Source of the DNA: Blasia pusilla
Lineage: Eukaryota; Marchantiophyta; Marchantiopsida; Blasiales
Assembly (NCBI GenBank): GCA_050084515.1
Contig: CM114272.1
Span: forward strand, 31,434,001-31,498,000
DNA: 64,000 nt
Direction of reading: 5' to 3'
The notes beneath the pieces were generated by a model. It ran no database searches. It worked only from the letters and a program-made list of their open reading frames with translations, and was not told the DNA's origin. The translations under genes were made by a program, and so were the position numbers. Numbering within the stretch: position 1 is the first letter of the stretch; every line of letters begins with the position of its first letter. This document shows positions 22,158 through 34,989 of the stretch, piece by piece.

Positions 22158-22219
22158 GGTCTCATGAGCGAAATGAGACCATAGGCTAGGCTCAGTGTTA
22201 GGTCTACAACACTGAGCCT
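22158..22219. repeat. Two adjacent perfect hairpins
   Basis: Hairpin 1: GGTCTCAT at 22158-22165 and ATGAGACC at 22173-22180, loop 7. Hairpin 2: AGGCTCAGTGTT at 22188-22199 and AACACTGAGCCT at 22208-22219, loop 8. Only seven bases separate them. No flanking element ends were identified. Confidence 0.85.
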
Positions 22220-22229
22220 TTTCGATTAG

Positions 22230-25200
22230 TTGTTCCAATTCGCTCAATTCACTACTCCTCGTTTGATTTACGGTCCAAAATGCCTGCAGACTCGATCGTG
22301 GGAGTGAGATTCTAGATCTTCATGGCAGATTCGTATCAACTCAGATTTGGCTAGATTTGTTTCTAGATCTTCTCTTCTTTGAGTCCACACTGAATGATTT
22401 CTTCCAAGATCTGATTATATTGTATCCCATCCTCTTATGAATATGTCGATGACATCCAGGTTTTTCCATGGTGTCAACACGATACTGAAAAAATCGATGA
22501 CTTCTGAAACCTTTCGTTATTTTCGCCATTGTGTACAAACCCTAGGCAATTAGCTGCGTACGTATCTTGCGATCGGTGAGCACGAGAACGGGAAAGATGA
22601 TTTAGGAAACTTTCTCAACCGGTCTGGCAGGTTTCATCGGAGAGGGTCGATTCAGTCCGAAATGGCTGAATTTCAGGGAGCTCACAGGCCATCACTAGCC
22701 ACGCCAGATCGACTTCGAGCAAATACGTTATGCCGCTCCTTTCGAGTTTCCAGATTCAAGCAGGTCGGATATATTTCTTCCGAAGTTTTTCAGTCACAAA
22801 TGCAATAAGAGTCTGACATCACCTTTGAAAGAAACAAAATATGAATTGAGAAAGCTGGGTCGGCCTTCACCTTAATTTATTCACGTAGCTAGCGTGACGC
22901 GCACGTTTCGTGAGAATCTAGTCCTTAAAATTTGGCTATTAGCGATGAGGTTTCTTGTTTAGATGTAGATATTATCAGAGGTGGGCACGGCCATTTTCGT
23001 AGTGAGCGATCTATCTTACTGGTCTTTCTATTTCATAATTCTTAGTCATGATGGGGTCATAGTGAATTGGCTCCTATCCACTGTAATTTCACCCTGATTT
23101 CTTCTGCTTTTACTTCTAAACCAGTAGAGCAAGATTCAGAATTCTCCACAAAATCAATCTTGCTATTGATGCTTTACTGCCTTCGATCTGTGAGGAGCTC
23201 TTTATCTTCTCTCGAGCTTATCTTTAGGGCTCTCGTACATCCAACCCTACCACCTTCTCAGGATAAGAGATTGATAGATTCTCTCGAAACACATCTTCAG
23301 GGATTTCATACCTCCACCCTATACCCTAAACGTGGTGGCGCCCGAGAACAGCCTCCTTCACATGTGGCTCATTAAGAGCTCGAAATCCATGGAAATTTGC
23401 CCTGGTCCACCCTCCAGCATCCACGCATTCTTCCCATGGACTGACGTACGGCGTGCCGATCGTCAAGAGTTATCCACCGCGCCCGTCCCGTGAACTTCTC
23501 GGCTCTCGCTGCCATGCAGAAATTCTCGGTATGGGGTGCGGAGCGGATCGGGCCCGCTCTATCCGTACATTTGCATCTGGAAAACTGCAGGCCTAGGACC
23601 TATCCGTGATCCCTGTTCATAATCAGGCTATCAGGCCATTTGTGACATTTTAGATGCTGTTGACAGCCGGATGCTCCCGCGATTCTGAGAAAAGAGGAGC
23701 TTTTATCCGTTTACGTATGTGGAAATTCAGCTTGGAATCTCAGTGGTAATCGTCAGCCACTGCTGGCCCATTGTTAGTTTATTGTATCGGGTCACGGATT
23801 CTGCGACCCAGAGAAATTCTCCCAACAGCGACCTAGCTAGAGCAGTGAAAGCAAAATCGGAGTTCGAACTGGCAGAAGCCCTGCGCACACATGCATGCAA
23901 CGTTTTATTTCCTTCAGCGCTACTGTAAGGCTGGCAAGCATCGTGTCCCATGTGTGAACTGACTCACCGGCCTAGAATTTACCCCTGCGTACGGTCTGCA
24001 GGCGTGCGTGTTCCCCATCAAACACCGTCATGAAACTCGCTCCATGGAAACGTCGACTTCACAGGCATACACACGACTTATGGTTGAATTCATGGTATCT
24101 GGCCTCGGCCAGAGTCTGTATCTCCAGAGCAGCTCGTGCCCATCTCACTAAGCGCCCGCTGACTTCGAATCCCTCCCGATCAGCTGTAGTACTGGAGATG
24201 AATTGACCGTATGCGTACACATACGACATCCGCGTGGCTCTTGCTGGCTCTGGAAGAAGCTCTGTCGGATTAGCCGATTCCCATTGTCCTTCCGCTTGTC
24301 CATGCGCACCTGGGAGCTACATTTGCCATCGCTTTTACTCGAACTCCGGTGTTGGTGTGGGCCTGGGGCATGCCTGCTAGCACTCACGCGACGGGCGTCT
24401 TCTGCGACAGAAATGTACGTGGGGTTCAAATTAAATGGAGTGGGTCGGATGGCGAGAGCTGTACATTGTATTGAGGTGAAAAGAAATTTCCCACAGGAGA
24501 ATTCCTACAGCGAAGGAACTGTACAGCGAGACTGGTAAAACATTACGAACGGCACGTGGAGTATTGTGGGAATCCGGTATAAATGATGGCTGGCTTGACT
24601 GTCCAAGCTCTTCACAATCGGTCATAAGCTCGTCGTGTCCTAGGTCTTTAAGAGACCTTTCGTGACGGTTTCGAGAATCAGGTGGGAGTGATTGTCAGAA
24701 CATCTCCACCTTGAAACTCCATCTCGAAAGCAGGCACAGGACCTCGCCCTCCAATCTTAAGAAGCCTTTCGTTATATTGTATGAGAAAGAATGAGGCCGA
24801 GATAGGTTATGAGAACATCCCCATCTTCCAAATAGCCAGAGGATTTCGACCATCTTCAGAAGCAGATTAAAGGATATTCGTTTAATTCCGCCGGTGGTTC
24901 ACACGATCGGAACCCCAGATTCTTCAAAATTTCCGGTGAGCTTCCAAGTCTGAAGGAACTGTCTATCATACCTTCACGAAAATCACATTGCCATATATCT
25001 ATCATCTACTTTTCCAGCAGCTTCCACTTAACAATTCGACTCGGCAGGATGCCTAATCTCGCGGCACCAGGGACCAGACAGTCGTTGATCTCTTACCCTT
25101 CTCGACTCTCAATCCTCCGCAATGGGCGACCCCCCCTCAAGATATCGTACCGCCCACTTCCAAGATGACTCTTAGCATTTCGCCTCAGTTCCCGATCGAC

Positions 25201-28200
25201 CAGCGCCCGAAAAGTCACACGAATCGAATTGAGGCGTTCTCTTCAGATTTTGCTCGCCGTAACTCAGGCCCTCCTCAAAGTTTGTGTGATAGAAGTGAGC
25301 TTCGGGCCATACGAATGCATGTAGATAAGAACATACACATGGAGAGGATTGATGGCTAGGTAGCAGTAGGCAGCAAAAAAGTGGAGCGTTTCTTCCCCCC
25401 ATTGTACTTCTGTTTGTTGTCTTATTTCACTTTACCACTCACCCACTAGCGCGAATGGGCTTGTGGACAGCCCCGCTAGGTGCCATTTCTTCTTTTCAAA
25501 AAGTGTAGAGCTTTTCGTGATTTTTAAGAAAAGAAACGAAATTGGTGTTTGGTTCCCTTTTCACACCCTATGATCTTCTAATTCTTGGTAACTGCCTTGT
25601 TACTACGTCAGGAAGATTGGATGTTGATGCTAGCTAGACCTCAACCCTTTCAAGTAGGGAGTGAATATTCTCATTGACTTCTGCGTCCACTTTGTTGGAT
25701 GTGGAGATCCAAACGAATTACTTTATGGATTCCTTAGGAAGTTGGTGAGAACCCCGTGAACTTTTTATGATCGCTAATTATGTGCTCTAGGAAAGGGCTA
25801 AATAAGCGAAATTTGAGGAAGGCTATCATAAAGCCTAGTAAATATTCCTAATGATTTAATATAAAAGTACTCTTTTTAAAGATCTATTATAGCAGCACTA
25901 GAGGATGACATTTTTAGCATGAGCACATGGAATGATATGGACATACATTCTTTGTAGCCGTCTGAACCGGAAAATTAAACTTAGGTTGATGATTGAAATT
26001 CAGTGGAGTTAAAAAAAAAAGGGAAATCTCATTATTGTTTTAATTGATCTCTTTTCCCCAAATCGAATTAAGACATCCTAAAGCTGGGATTAACTTATTG
26101 CAGAAGCGAGAAAAGATAATTGACATGAGGTATTAATGATCGTTGTTGTAGCTCAGATGGGAGGGATTAAGTTTCACTAATAGCTCAATATAGTATGATT
26201 TCTCTTATTTATTAGGTGATGTGTGATTTGACAAAGAATACACGACGCTAGACTCGAGGAGATCTCACGTCTAGGCTCATAGTAAACTACTTATATAATC
26301 TTCATGGGTTTATTCTTGGGCTTGTCTTCATATTGTACCTAGTAGCACGGAGAGATTTAATGTACGGCCTCACCATTGAAGTCCGAGGTAAATCATGGTG
26401 TGATTTGATCAGATGAATTGATTGGAACCACATCCATCATAGATCTGGATAAGATATAAAGTCCACCTCCATGCTATGGATCTTAAGAATCTTGAAGGTA
26501 TATCTGTTTGACCTCGATACTCTGCCGCATGTACGGTGTTTGAAATCTTTCTTGACTCCAAGACCTGACCTATGTGGTTGGTTGCTAGCTAGCTTCGAAG
26601 AGATCCGACAAGCCTTCACCTCAGAATCGTGAGGTAGCACAGATCTGAAGGAGGAATAGTGTCAGTTGGTATAGCGTTCTTGTTTTAAAAGTTGTACAAA
26701 GTATTTGAGGTTCTGATTATATCTACTAAATCTTTAGCTTTTCCATCACTTGTCGATCGCCACTGACGACCTCAGATTAAAACTCGTGGAAAGGAACTTG
26801 AATAAGTTTGAGGTGTAACGCATCAGCTGTGCAGAAAAGAAAGGCCCTCCATCTCCAATCCGCTGCGATTTCATTTGCATCTTCGATCAACCCAGTATAT
26901 TCATCTCTATTATTTGAGATTCACTTTCTCAAAAATTATCCCATATCTCCCATGCCCACTTTTTGTTGGACTTACATTGAAATGCATGAGCTTGCACGCA
27001 CGATCATTGTTAACACTAAAGCCAGTCGCTGTTGTACTTCAAGATTCTTGCAACATTGTCGAACTCACTGTAATAGATCCTTGAATACAAGAAATCCAAA
27101 CGCACGGGTGGACGCCACAGTCGTGCGTGACCAAACTCGTCCTCTTATCTTGAATTCCGATTCAATCGCAGATGAAGATTACACTTTCATCAAGTGGCAC
27201 TTACACGGCGTTCATATCCGGTAAGTACAAAACACACTGTGGTTCTTGGTAGCAAGCGACAAGGGAGGTGAAGTTCACAGTGAAATGCAATGAGCACTCG
27301 GATTAGGCCCCACTGCATCCACCATTCAGTTGTTGAACTCATCATGCCACTCGCACTCACGAGAAGGGTGTATATATGGGTGATGTAATTGGACCCCGAG
27401 GTAATATTCATTCCTACTTTTAGTAAATATCCGCGTGATCCGTTTTATGTCTGTTCAAGAATCATCCTTCCTGTGAGTTTATGAAGACATGAACATAAAC
27501 TTTCCATAAACGTGAAGCTGATGGAAAGTGCGTAGATAAACTCAGTACTAACGGCCTCCGAGGATTGGAGCACTTGGCTAATCGCATGAACTGACTGAAA
27601 TGATACAAGTCGTTCGCCATGGGCTAGGATGAGAATCAAAATAGATACCGGTACGTACGCAGATCTGAGCGATGGCGCAGGACCCTCTTTCCTGCAAAGA
27701 GCTCCAGAAGAGCATGTGCTACCATGTGTAACTAGTTCCGGCTGCTAGCTATATGTTGAGGATCCGGACGATCCATGGAAGCGCTTTACCACATATGCAC
27801 CGATAGTGCGGACATATATAGATTCCTTACTACCCGTCGACGCCTCGATCGAGCTCATGAGGACTTGCCCTTACATGAGTGGAGACCTTATGCATTCCAT
27901 TGTCGCGGTTTGACCCCTCACGGACTCTAGCACTAGCACTAGCGGTTCACGGCGACTTCACGCACGCACTTGAGCTAGGTAGCTCGGAAGAATACAACCT
28001 ACAGGAATCTGCTATACTCCAGTTGCGGCCTGGCTCGGCCTGCCCTGTGGTCCGACATGATCGACCTGATCACTTTACAGTTTGGCCATGCATAGTAGAG
28101 TGCGTTCCCCGCAAAGTCGACCGACGGAGGGACCTACTGACAGATCGGTTCTCGCTACATGGACGTCCATATCTTGATGGTAGTCTTGTAGGCACACTTA

Positions 28201-29145
28201 TATTAGGCTTGCTTGATAGGCACACCAATCGGCAGCTCCATTGCATTAGAGGCGGTTATGAGGTACGTACATGTATAATTCTGGGTTATTATGGACCAAG
28301 CCCGGAAATTGGAAGCGGGTCCGGGTTAGAATCTTCCCCCATGTAACATATTGGCCGTATCCTGTTGACCCGAAAACCACGGGACGTGCACTCGATCCAC
28401 CGATTCGAATGCGGCACATTTCATGTAGGAGAAAATACGTTCCCGTCACGCTACTCGTCGCAAGACTACAGCTTTGCGTATTGCTTCTCCCACCCTCCAA
28501 ATACTACTTGCGATTAGCTGCGCTGTTACAGTAGCGAGAGGAGGACGCAAGACCGCCAGAACCATATATCAGAAGACGCCGACTCGCCCCAGACACCGAC
28601 TCGAGTAGAAATCATCTACCACATGCTTACGATGAAAGGGAGTCCTCTGCTGATCGGTGGAATGTTCTCAAAAGAATTCGCATGGGATCGAATTCCAAGA
28701 AAGAAAAGATAAAAAACTCATGAGGGATCTTTAACGTACTGCATACAAGTCTCGCGCAGATGTCACATTCGGGGTATAGAGGTGGCCACGTGGACCATTT
28801 CACCCGTCCGGATATTCCTTCGGATCGCTGTCCTCACCGACGACCGTGGTGACGATGCCGTCCACATGCACATAGCAGTTGAACATCCCGAGGCAACTAT
28901 GCAAGACTTTTGATAACTCGACACTTAGAAATGGAGTGCTGAAACGGAGCAGTCCAAGAGAACATGCTTCATTAGTTTGTACTCAGACAATTAATCGCGA
29001 GGGCAAGTACTCCAACTTCACTTCAATAGGGACTGTGCTTCTAGTCGCTTCCTTAAGATCGTCGACTTCAGCCTAATCTCGTGTCCAACTTCGCAAGTTC
29101 GGCATGGTGCCTCTCCCCTTCTTCTGCAAGACGGAGCTTGTCCGT
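22230..29145. other. Long intergenic stretch, no supported gene
   Basis: Mixed-composition, apparently low-copy DNA. Short frames on both strands lack start context, motifs or continuity across frames. No peroxidase exon homology was found here by eye. A TAGCTCAG word at about 26150 was checked as a possible tRNA and rejected. Confidence 0.45.
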
Positions 29146-29186
29146 CAGTTCGACATTACCGGATGACATCCGGTAATGTCAAACTG
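29146..29186. repeat. 41-bp near-perfect palindrome
   Basis: Arms 29146-29165 (CAGTTCGACATTACCGGATG) and 29167-29186 pair with one mismatch around a single central A. A partial third copy of the arm (CATCCGGTAAATGTGA) follows at about 29219. This may be the core of a small foldback element. Confidence 0.9.
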
Positions 29187-29189
29187 AGA

Positions 29190-31480
29190 GAAGAGATCCG
29201 CCATTCAGATAATCCTGTCATCCGGTAAATGTGAAAATTCAGAAATTACGATAGTTCGTGTGATTTTATCCTTTCAGAAATTCGGAACGGATTTTCTATC
29301 TGCAAATGGCGAATGGGAATTTTCAAGTAGAAATCCGAGTATTTCTATTCGTTTAGGGAAACTACGTCAACTGCCATAGCCAGAACTAAGGCAGTGGCCG
29401 TAGTTGCGGCGCCCTACCTAGATATGAATGGGCCAATTTGTGCTGCAATTTGCAACTTACTTTATTGGAAGTATCCCCTTTATTATAAAAAAAAAACACT
29501 TTTCGAGGTGTCGATTGGAATTGGCATTTATCCGATGGGAGAACGCGTTATTTAAGCACACGTCAACTCGGCGAATGCTGCGGGATTATTCTTCCGATCT
29601 TTCCGATTTCTTTTCTCTCTCTCCGGGCTAGAATCTCCTTTTTCTTTTCGTCGGTGGGCCGGCTCCCCCAATGTGGACCCTATAGTTTGGATGGAGCTTT
29701 CTAACGCAACCCGCATACTGTGCCGGCCCAGAGGACAAACGCCCTTTCTGGGCCCACCTCTGCATCTGCCCCGCCCATCCCTTTCCTTGTAGGTGGTAGG
29801 CGTAGAGTGTAGGTTGCGCCTAAATGGCGGTAAGGGACGTGGAGAATGTCTCCGCAATTAGCAGCCATTAGGAAGAGTTAATTTCCTCCAGTTGCCTCCG
29901 CAGGTGAAGGTGATGATGCTAATGTTCAAACTTTATGGAGGTGGGGTTTTCGCGTGTAAGCTGGTGGTCTTAGTGTTAACTTGGGTGGCTAACTTTGGTG
30001 GAGATGGCGGTCTTAATGTTAGTTTTTAAAGCCTTTGGTACTAGTAATTATATATAGTTTCTTCAAAAGAGGATAAACATAAGAGCGGTAGGTCTTTAAG
30101 TTCTCTATTTCATTTTGAGAAGTGTCAGCTCTAAATACATTCCACTTTCCGTATGATCCCTCATTATATGTTCTCACCATCTCCATAATCTTAACCATCT
30201 ATCTCATGTTTGCGGACTGAATATTTTCTTAGTTTAAGCTTTAGGCTTTAAGTTTAAGTGTATTTGACTTGGAGACTACAAGAACATATCCCTATTTCCC
30301 CTCTATATTTCCCATAAGAATGGAGAGCTAATGTGAAAAGAATCATACCCCGCTGAGTTCTTTCCTTGTCTATCTATCCCTTACGCTCTACTCTCTTTCT
30401 GATTGAAACTCTAGGATTTTAGCTATCACTTGATCTTCATGCCCTTATTTGAAAACTTAGAAACCCTATCATAATTGTTAACTTCACATTTTGAGAAGAA
30501 AAAGGCCCTAATATTTGATGTTCATTTTATGTGCGATATCCCATGAGTTACCTAGCACTTCGTTTAGGAAAAAATACGTAATATTTAGCATTTACATCTT
30601 ATTCAGAAGTTAATTGGATTTATCTTATGGAAAATGCGATTTTCTTCCATGCCTTCTACTCATAGAAATATTACTAAGACAAGCATTCGTAACTTCCGCC
30701 AAAGTTTAGTGCGTTATCTAAGTATGACTTCCATGCATCATGTCCCAAGATTCAGGAGTCGAGTAGGAAGACACGATAAGAAACGAAACCGCGTGATTGA
30801 AAAAACGAGTCCCTCCTCGCGATAACAGATTCTATTAGTTTAAGGTATCCCTTATCGGTGGACTCCTGCGCGTGGACGGAGTCACACCTCGACGCCTGAG
30901 GGTCTTCGCCGCAGATCGCGCCTACTGGACCCTCTTGATTGGAGCAACGTGGTTGTAAACCAGCGGTGTATGATGGCAGACCATGTGGCTCCACCCGTAA
31001 GATCCAGTCAATTATCACGCTTGTAGTTTGAAGTAAACAATTCTCCTCTCCCTCTCGTCCCTAATCCTCGACGCATCCCGATCGTTGCATGCGCTCCGTC
31101 GATCCAAATGCATGCATTTACGCCCATGAACAAGCTACTATCTATATCCGATCCACGATGAGCTAAGTACCATCCACTCCTCCAAATTTAGCCATCGATC
31201 GCGTTCGCGCGGGTGCTCCTCCAAATCTGGAGATAAAATGTAGATCACTCGTTACCAACAGTGCTAAGTACGTAGAGGACAGCTACCGTTGGTGGTAAGA
31301 GATCACGGGTCCAGTACAAATCACATGTGTCTTTTGGTATTCTAGATCTACTCCATCGCGTGAAAGCGTGCACTCAAGCGCGCTGGCTCCGTGTGGAACG
31401 TTCACATGGTTTCGTGTCGGAATTACCACTCAATCCTAGCTCAGAAATAAACAAGGACGGTAACTCTTAAACCACGAACG
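29190..31480. other. Intergenic, no gene recognised
   Basis: No coding signal. The part from 29.9 to 30.7 kb is AT-rich; from 30.8 kb on it is more GC-rich, approaching the peroxidase promoter. Confidence 0.4.
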
Positions 31481-31515
31481 AATGGGACGGATTAGCTAAG
31501 CTAATCCGTCCCATT
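31481..31515. repeat. Perfect 35-bp palindrome upstream of the peroxidase gene
   Basis: AATGGGACGGATTAGCT, one central A, then its exact reverse complement. It lies about 270 bp upstream of the TATA box and could be a cruciform or a dimeric-factor site; function is unknown. Confidence 0.92.
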
Positions 31516-31787
31516 TGAAATCAAGTCTCATCCCCAGAGACAGACCCATAGACGGACTCATGTGGAAATTAAGGTCTATAGGCTATGTCCACCCTCCGTT
31601 AATTGAAGACCGCACTCGAATACGTATGGGGCGTCCCAAGTTTGCTTGCAAGCTGTCATGTCCGGATTCTACGCGGGCCGCATATGGGACCCGAGCTCAG
31701 ATGGTCTTCGTACGTCAAGTCCTGCAGCGGTACGGGACTCGATGGATGTCCCGCCCTGGCCGCGGGAATTTGGGGCGTTGCTGGGCG

Positions 31788-31794
31788 TATATAA
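31788..31794 (+). promoter_or_regulatory. Candidate TATA box of the peroxidase gene
   Basis: TATATAA in a GC-rich setting (GGGCGTATATAAGCTGGG). Transcription would start near 31820, leaving a roughly 585-bp leader before the ATG at 32406, long enough to contain a 5' UTR intron, which I could not delimit. Confidence 0.5.
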
Positions 31795-32405
31795 GCTGGG
31801 CTTCGGGAGCTGAGACGTACATCGCTCGAGTTCGCAATCGGTGTTGCTCGGCCTTGAACTCAGGCATTACAAGTTTCTGGGATCTCTACACTCGCACTTA
31901 CAACTCTCGTAAGCCAACTGCCCTTCGTGATGGCATCCATGGGGTCAGTTTGGAAATGCGGCAGCTCAGCATTCAAACGCAGAGTTTGCGCTAGTTTAGA
32001 GATAGAGAGAGATCATCCTCTTGAACTGGTAGAGGAAACTAATATCGTGCTAGAAACTCCTGCATTCCTCAAATTCCTGGATAGCAACGCATTAGGATGT
32101 TCGAGTCTACAGTTCCGAAGAATGTGGTCGTCATGTTATCAGAATCTCATGCCAAATATCTATCCTCCTCATTTAGTCGTTCAGTTTCTGGGAATGCCAT
32201 CACACTTTGCTTACTTCCTCGTTTCTGATCATTCTGAGAACTAACATCTCCGTGATTGGCTCCCTTCCGCAGAGGATTTCATTACTTTGGAGCCCTTGAT
32301 CTCGTACCTCTCAGAGAACAAAAAAGTCCGTGCGAATATTCTCTCGCAGGTAATTCACCTGAATATTCATAATCAGATCAAGTGGCTCCATCGAATCGGA
32401 TTGTC

Positions 32406-34655
32406 ATGGAACCAGCGAGCTCGAGATGGGTGTCCGTGTTGTTCTTCGGATTAGTTCTTTTGTCAGCCATGGCTGATGCACAACTGTCGGAGCAATATTA
32501 TAGTAAGTCCTGTCCTCTTGTGAAGACGATCGTCAAGAATAAGGTGGATGACATCTTAAGGGGGAACAAGAACGTGGCGGCAGGACTTCAACGATTACAC
32601 TTCCATGACTGTTGGGTCAGAGTAAGCACGTTTCAACATATCTCCCCCACACATTTGATGTGTAGCATTCATGCAGAATTGTTGGTGGTTCACCTTCATA
32701 TAGAATTCATGCCCAATTTTCTCATTTTGAATCAATTCTGCGCTCCACTGGTCTCTACACTACATACGTTGACGAGCGATGGATGGATTTGCAAGCAATG
32801 AATAGATTTTGAGCCACCATCAAGCCCCAGAATCTTGATTATGACAATGCGCGATGTATGGAATTGGAAGGTGCCTTCGTCAGTCTACATTCTCGGGCGG
32901 TGGTTAATTAATTATCAAGAGGCCGCAACTTTAATTAGGCATCGAAACGCCAATCTGGAAAGCAGCAGGATTTAGGTAGCAGAAAGTGGTCGGATTTGAC
33001 ATTCGATTTCCTGCCCACGATTATAATTTTGCGCGGTTCCGGAATTTCCTTGTTGTATTCAGGGTTGCGACGGATCAATTCTGCTCCAGTCCACATCGTC
33101 CTTTCGATCGGAGAGGGAGGGTTTCGCCAACTTTAAAATAAGGGGTTTTGCCGAAATCGACGAGATCAAGACGGCTGTAGAATACGCGTGCCCGAACACT
33201 GTATCCTGCGCGGATATCTTGGCTCTTGCTGCTCGTGACGCCATTGTCAACGTAAGAAACCTTAGCCCATAACCCGGTCAGCTGCTTATCTGCTGTTTTA
33301 ATATGTCTCGATTCCGCACAGATGCAATTCGGTGCTGATGTACATCATGATGAGCTACTGTTAGAATGAGAACTGGGAGCATGACCTCATTTTGTGACGG
33401 GTTCAGATGACCACTTGGGATTACTTGGACTACAAGTTTTGCATTCAGAGTCTGAAATTGACTCTGAATACTTGTAAAATGAGGATTGGTAAATATTGAA
33501 GGCAATGATGACATAGTGCCATAAGGAGAACTTGGAATGGGAGTCTGTCAGAGGAAATCCATTCAGACGAAAAAATACCCTAGAAAATCTCAGAAGCGGG
33601 CTACCATTCCAGTCGAATTCAAATCTGGGCTATGTAGTCCGCATTCTAATTGCAACATTAGTGTGCTTCAGTCGAATTTATATCCTGACGACTCGCTCGA
33701 TTTTCTTAATTTGAACAGGTAGGAGGTCCAAACTGGTCCGTTCCCTTGGGGCGCAGAGATGGAACTGTGTCCTCCGATCTCGAAGCGAACACCAATCTCC
33801 CATTCCCAGTCCTAGACTTTAACGGCCTTGTTGCCAACTTTGCTGCCAAGGGATTCAACGCACGCGAAATGGTCGTTCTCTCAGGTATGAACAGCAGCCA
33901 TTTCCTTCTTTCCGCCTTAAAAATTATCAAGATACAGTGCACCCGGGGGTCTAAACCCCACCGCTCGGAATCAATTCCATCGATTCTGGAAAGTTATGTA
34001 TACCAGATCCAATAAACCTTTTCCTTCGTTAATTTATCTTATCCGGAGGAAACATATGGATCTACTGTTCACAAGTGCCCTCTTTTATTTCATGAAAGTA
34101 TCGAGCACTGTATAATTCGAATTTCAAGGTATATTGTACTTGGATCCTGGAATCGGAAAGGAAGTCTGTTGGACATAGCCGACCGGGGACTGGCTGAGGT
34201 AGATTTGAATTCTAGAATTTGGGGTGTCCAATGAAAATCCTTCTTTTGCAGGTTCGCACACAATTGGCCGATCACACTGCAACGGAGCTGCACCTCACTT
34301 TTACAACTTCACTGGCATTGAGGATTTCACCGACCCAACCCTGGACGCGAATTTTGTGAGGAAGATCAAGCAGCAGTGTCCCAAGGGCAACAGAGACAAC
34401 ATAGTGGACATGGACCCGACTAAGAACAAGTTTGACAACAAGTACTACAAGGCTGTTCTCGCCAACAAGGGACTTTTCACCACCGATGCGGCACTCATCA
34501 CGACCACAGAAGGCAGGAATATCGTAATCCAAATGGCCCAAGGACGCTCCTCTTTCTTCTCTGAGTTCGGAGCGGCCATGCAGAAGATGGGCGCGATTGG
34601 AGTCCTCACCGGATCCCAGGGGCAGATCCGCAAGAGTTGCCAATTCATCAACTGA
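32406..34655 (+). CDS. Class III secretory haem peroxidase (EC 1.11.1.7), 4 exons
   Basis: Exons 32406-32621, 33063-33251, 33719-33884 and 34252-34655 join in frame to a 324-residue protein; all introns are GT-AG (441, 467 and 367 bp) at the classic plant class III positions. Start: ATG at 32406, followed by a signal peptide (hydrophobic VLFFGLVLL, predicted cut after Ala25 leaving Gln26). Active site: Arg63 and His67 in RLHFHDCWV, with Trp70 where the family usually has Phe; proximal haem-ligand His193 in SGSHTIGRS. Eight conserved Cys (36, 69, 74, 115, 121, 200, 233, 320) fit the four family disulfides. Possible N-glycans at NWS (140) and NFT (209). It oxidises phenolics with H2O2 in the cell wall or apoplast; the substrate is not predictable. 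Two decayed copies lie upstream, so this is the surviving member of a tandem cluster. Confidence 0.96.
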
Positions 34656-34675
34656 GGACCTGAGGACCTGAGGAC
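34652..34675 (+). repeat. Octamer repeat (CTGAGGAC)x3 spanning the stop codon
   Basis: Three perfect units of CTGAGGAC. The peroxidase stop TGA (34653-34655) is inside the first unit, so repeat length changes affect only the 3' UTR. Confidence 0.95.
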
Positions 34676-34756
34676 CCGAAACTAATTAAGCGAACTACGA
34701 TCGAGATGCAGAGAGTACGTGCATCTTGATGGTAAAGCACTGAAGCATATGTACAT

Positions 34757-34912
34757 CCAATGGATCGAAGAATAAAACCATGCCAGTCGAGTACTGAATC
34801 TCTTCTGGATTAAAGTATTGTCAGCCGTAAGGTTCCAATGGATCGATGAATAAAGCCATGCCAGTCGAGTGCTGAATCTCTTTTGGATTAGAGCAGTGTC
34901 AGCGGTAATTTG
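34757..34912 (+). terminator. Tandemly duplicated 78-bp 3' flank with two AATAAA poly(A) signals
   Basis: Copies 34757-34834 and 34835-34912 both begin CCAATGGATCGA and contain CCATGCCAGTCGAGT. AATAAA occurs at 34771-34776 and 34849-34854, about 115 and 195 bp after the stop, suitable for alternative polyadenylation of the peroxidase mRNA. Confidence 0.8.
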
Positions 34913-34989
34913 TCTCGATAAATTTTAACCACGTCCATGCTCTGCCACCATGACTCCAGATACACCGAATGCGGCCTGTTTATTATTTT

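Noticed and set aside
22188-22240. Helitron 3' end (hairpin near a CTRR terminus)
   Set aside because: No CTRR follows the hairpin at the right distance and no 5' TC end or Rep/helicase was seen.
26145-26220. Possible tRNA gene (TAGCTCAGATGGGAG)
   Set aside because: Only an A-box-like word is present; no B box (GGTTCGANNCC) or acceptor stem follows within 75 bases.
27879-28346. Open frame of about 155 codons
   Set aside because: Opens without an ATG, no domain, and the opposite strand is equally open; probable chance frame.
32382-32405. Upstream GTG as start of the peroxidase
   Set aside because: A plant gene would use ATG; the ATG at 32406 gives a normal signal peptide, while GTG adds eight polar residues.
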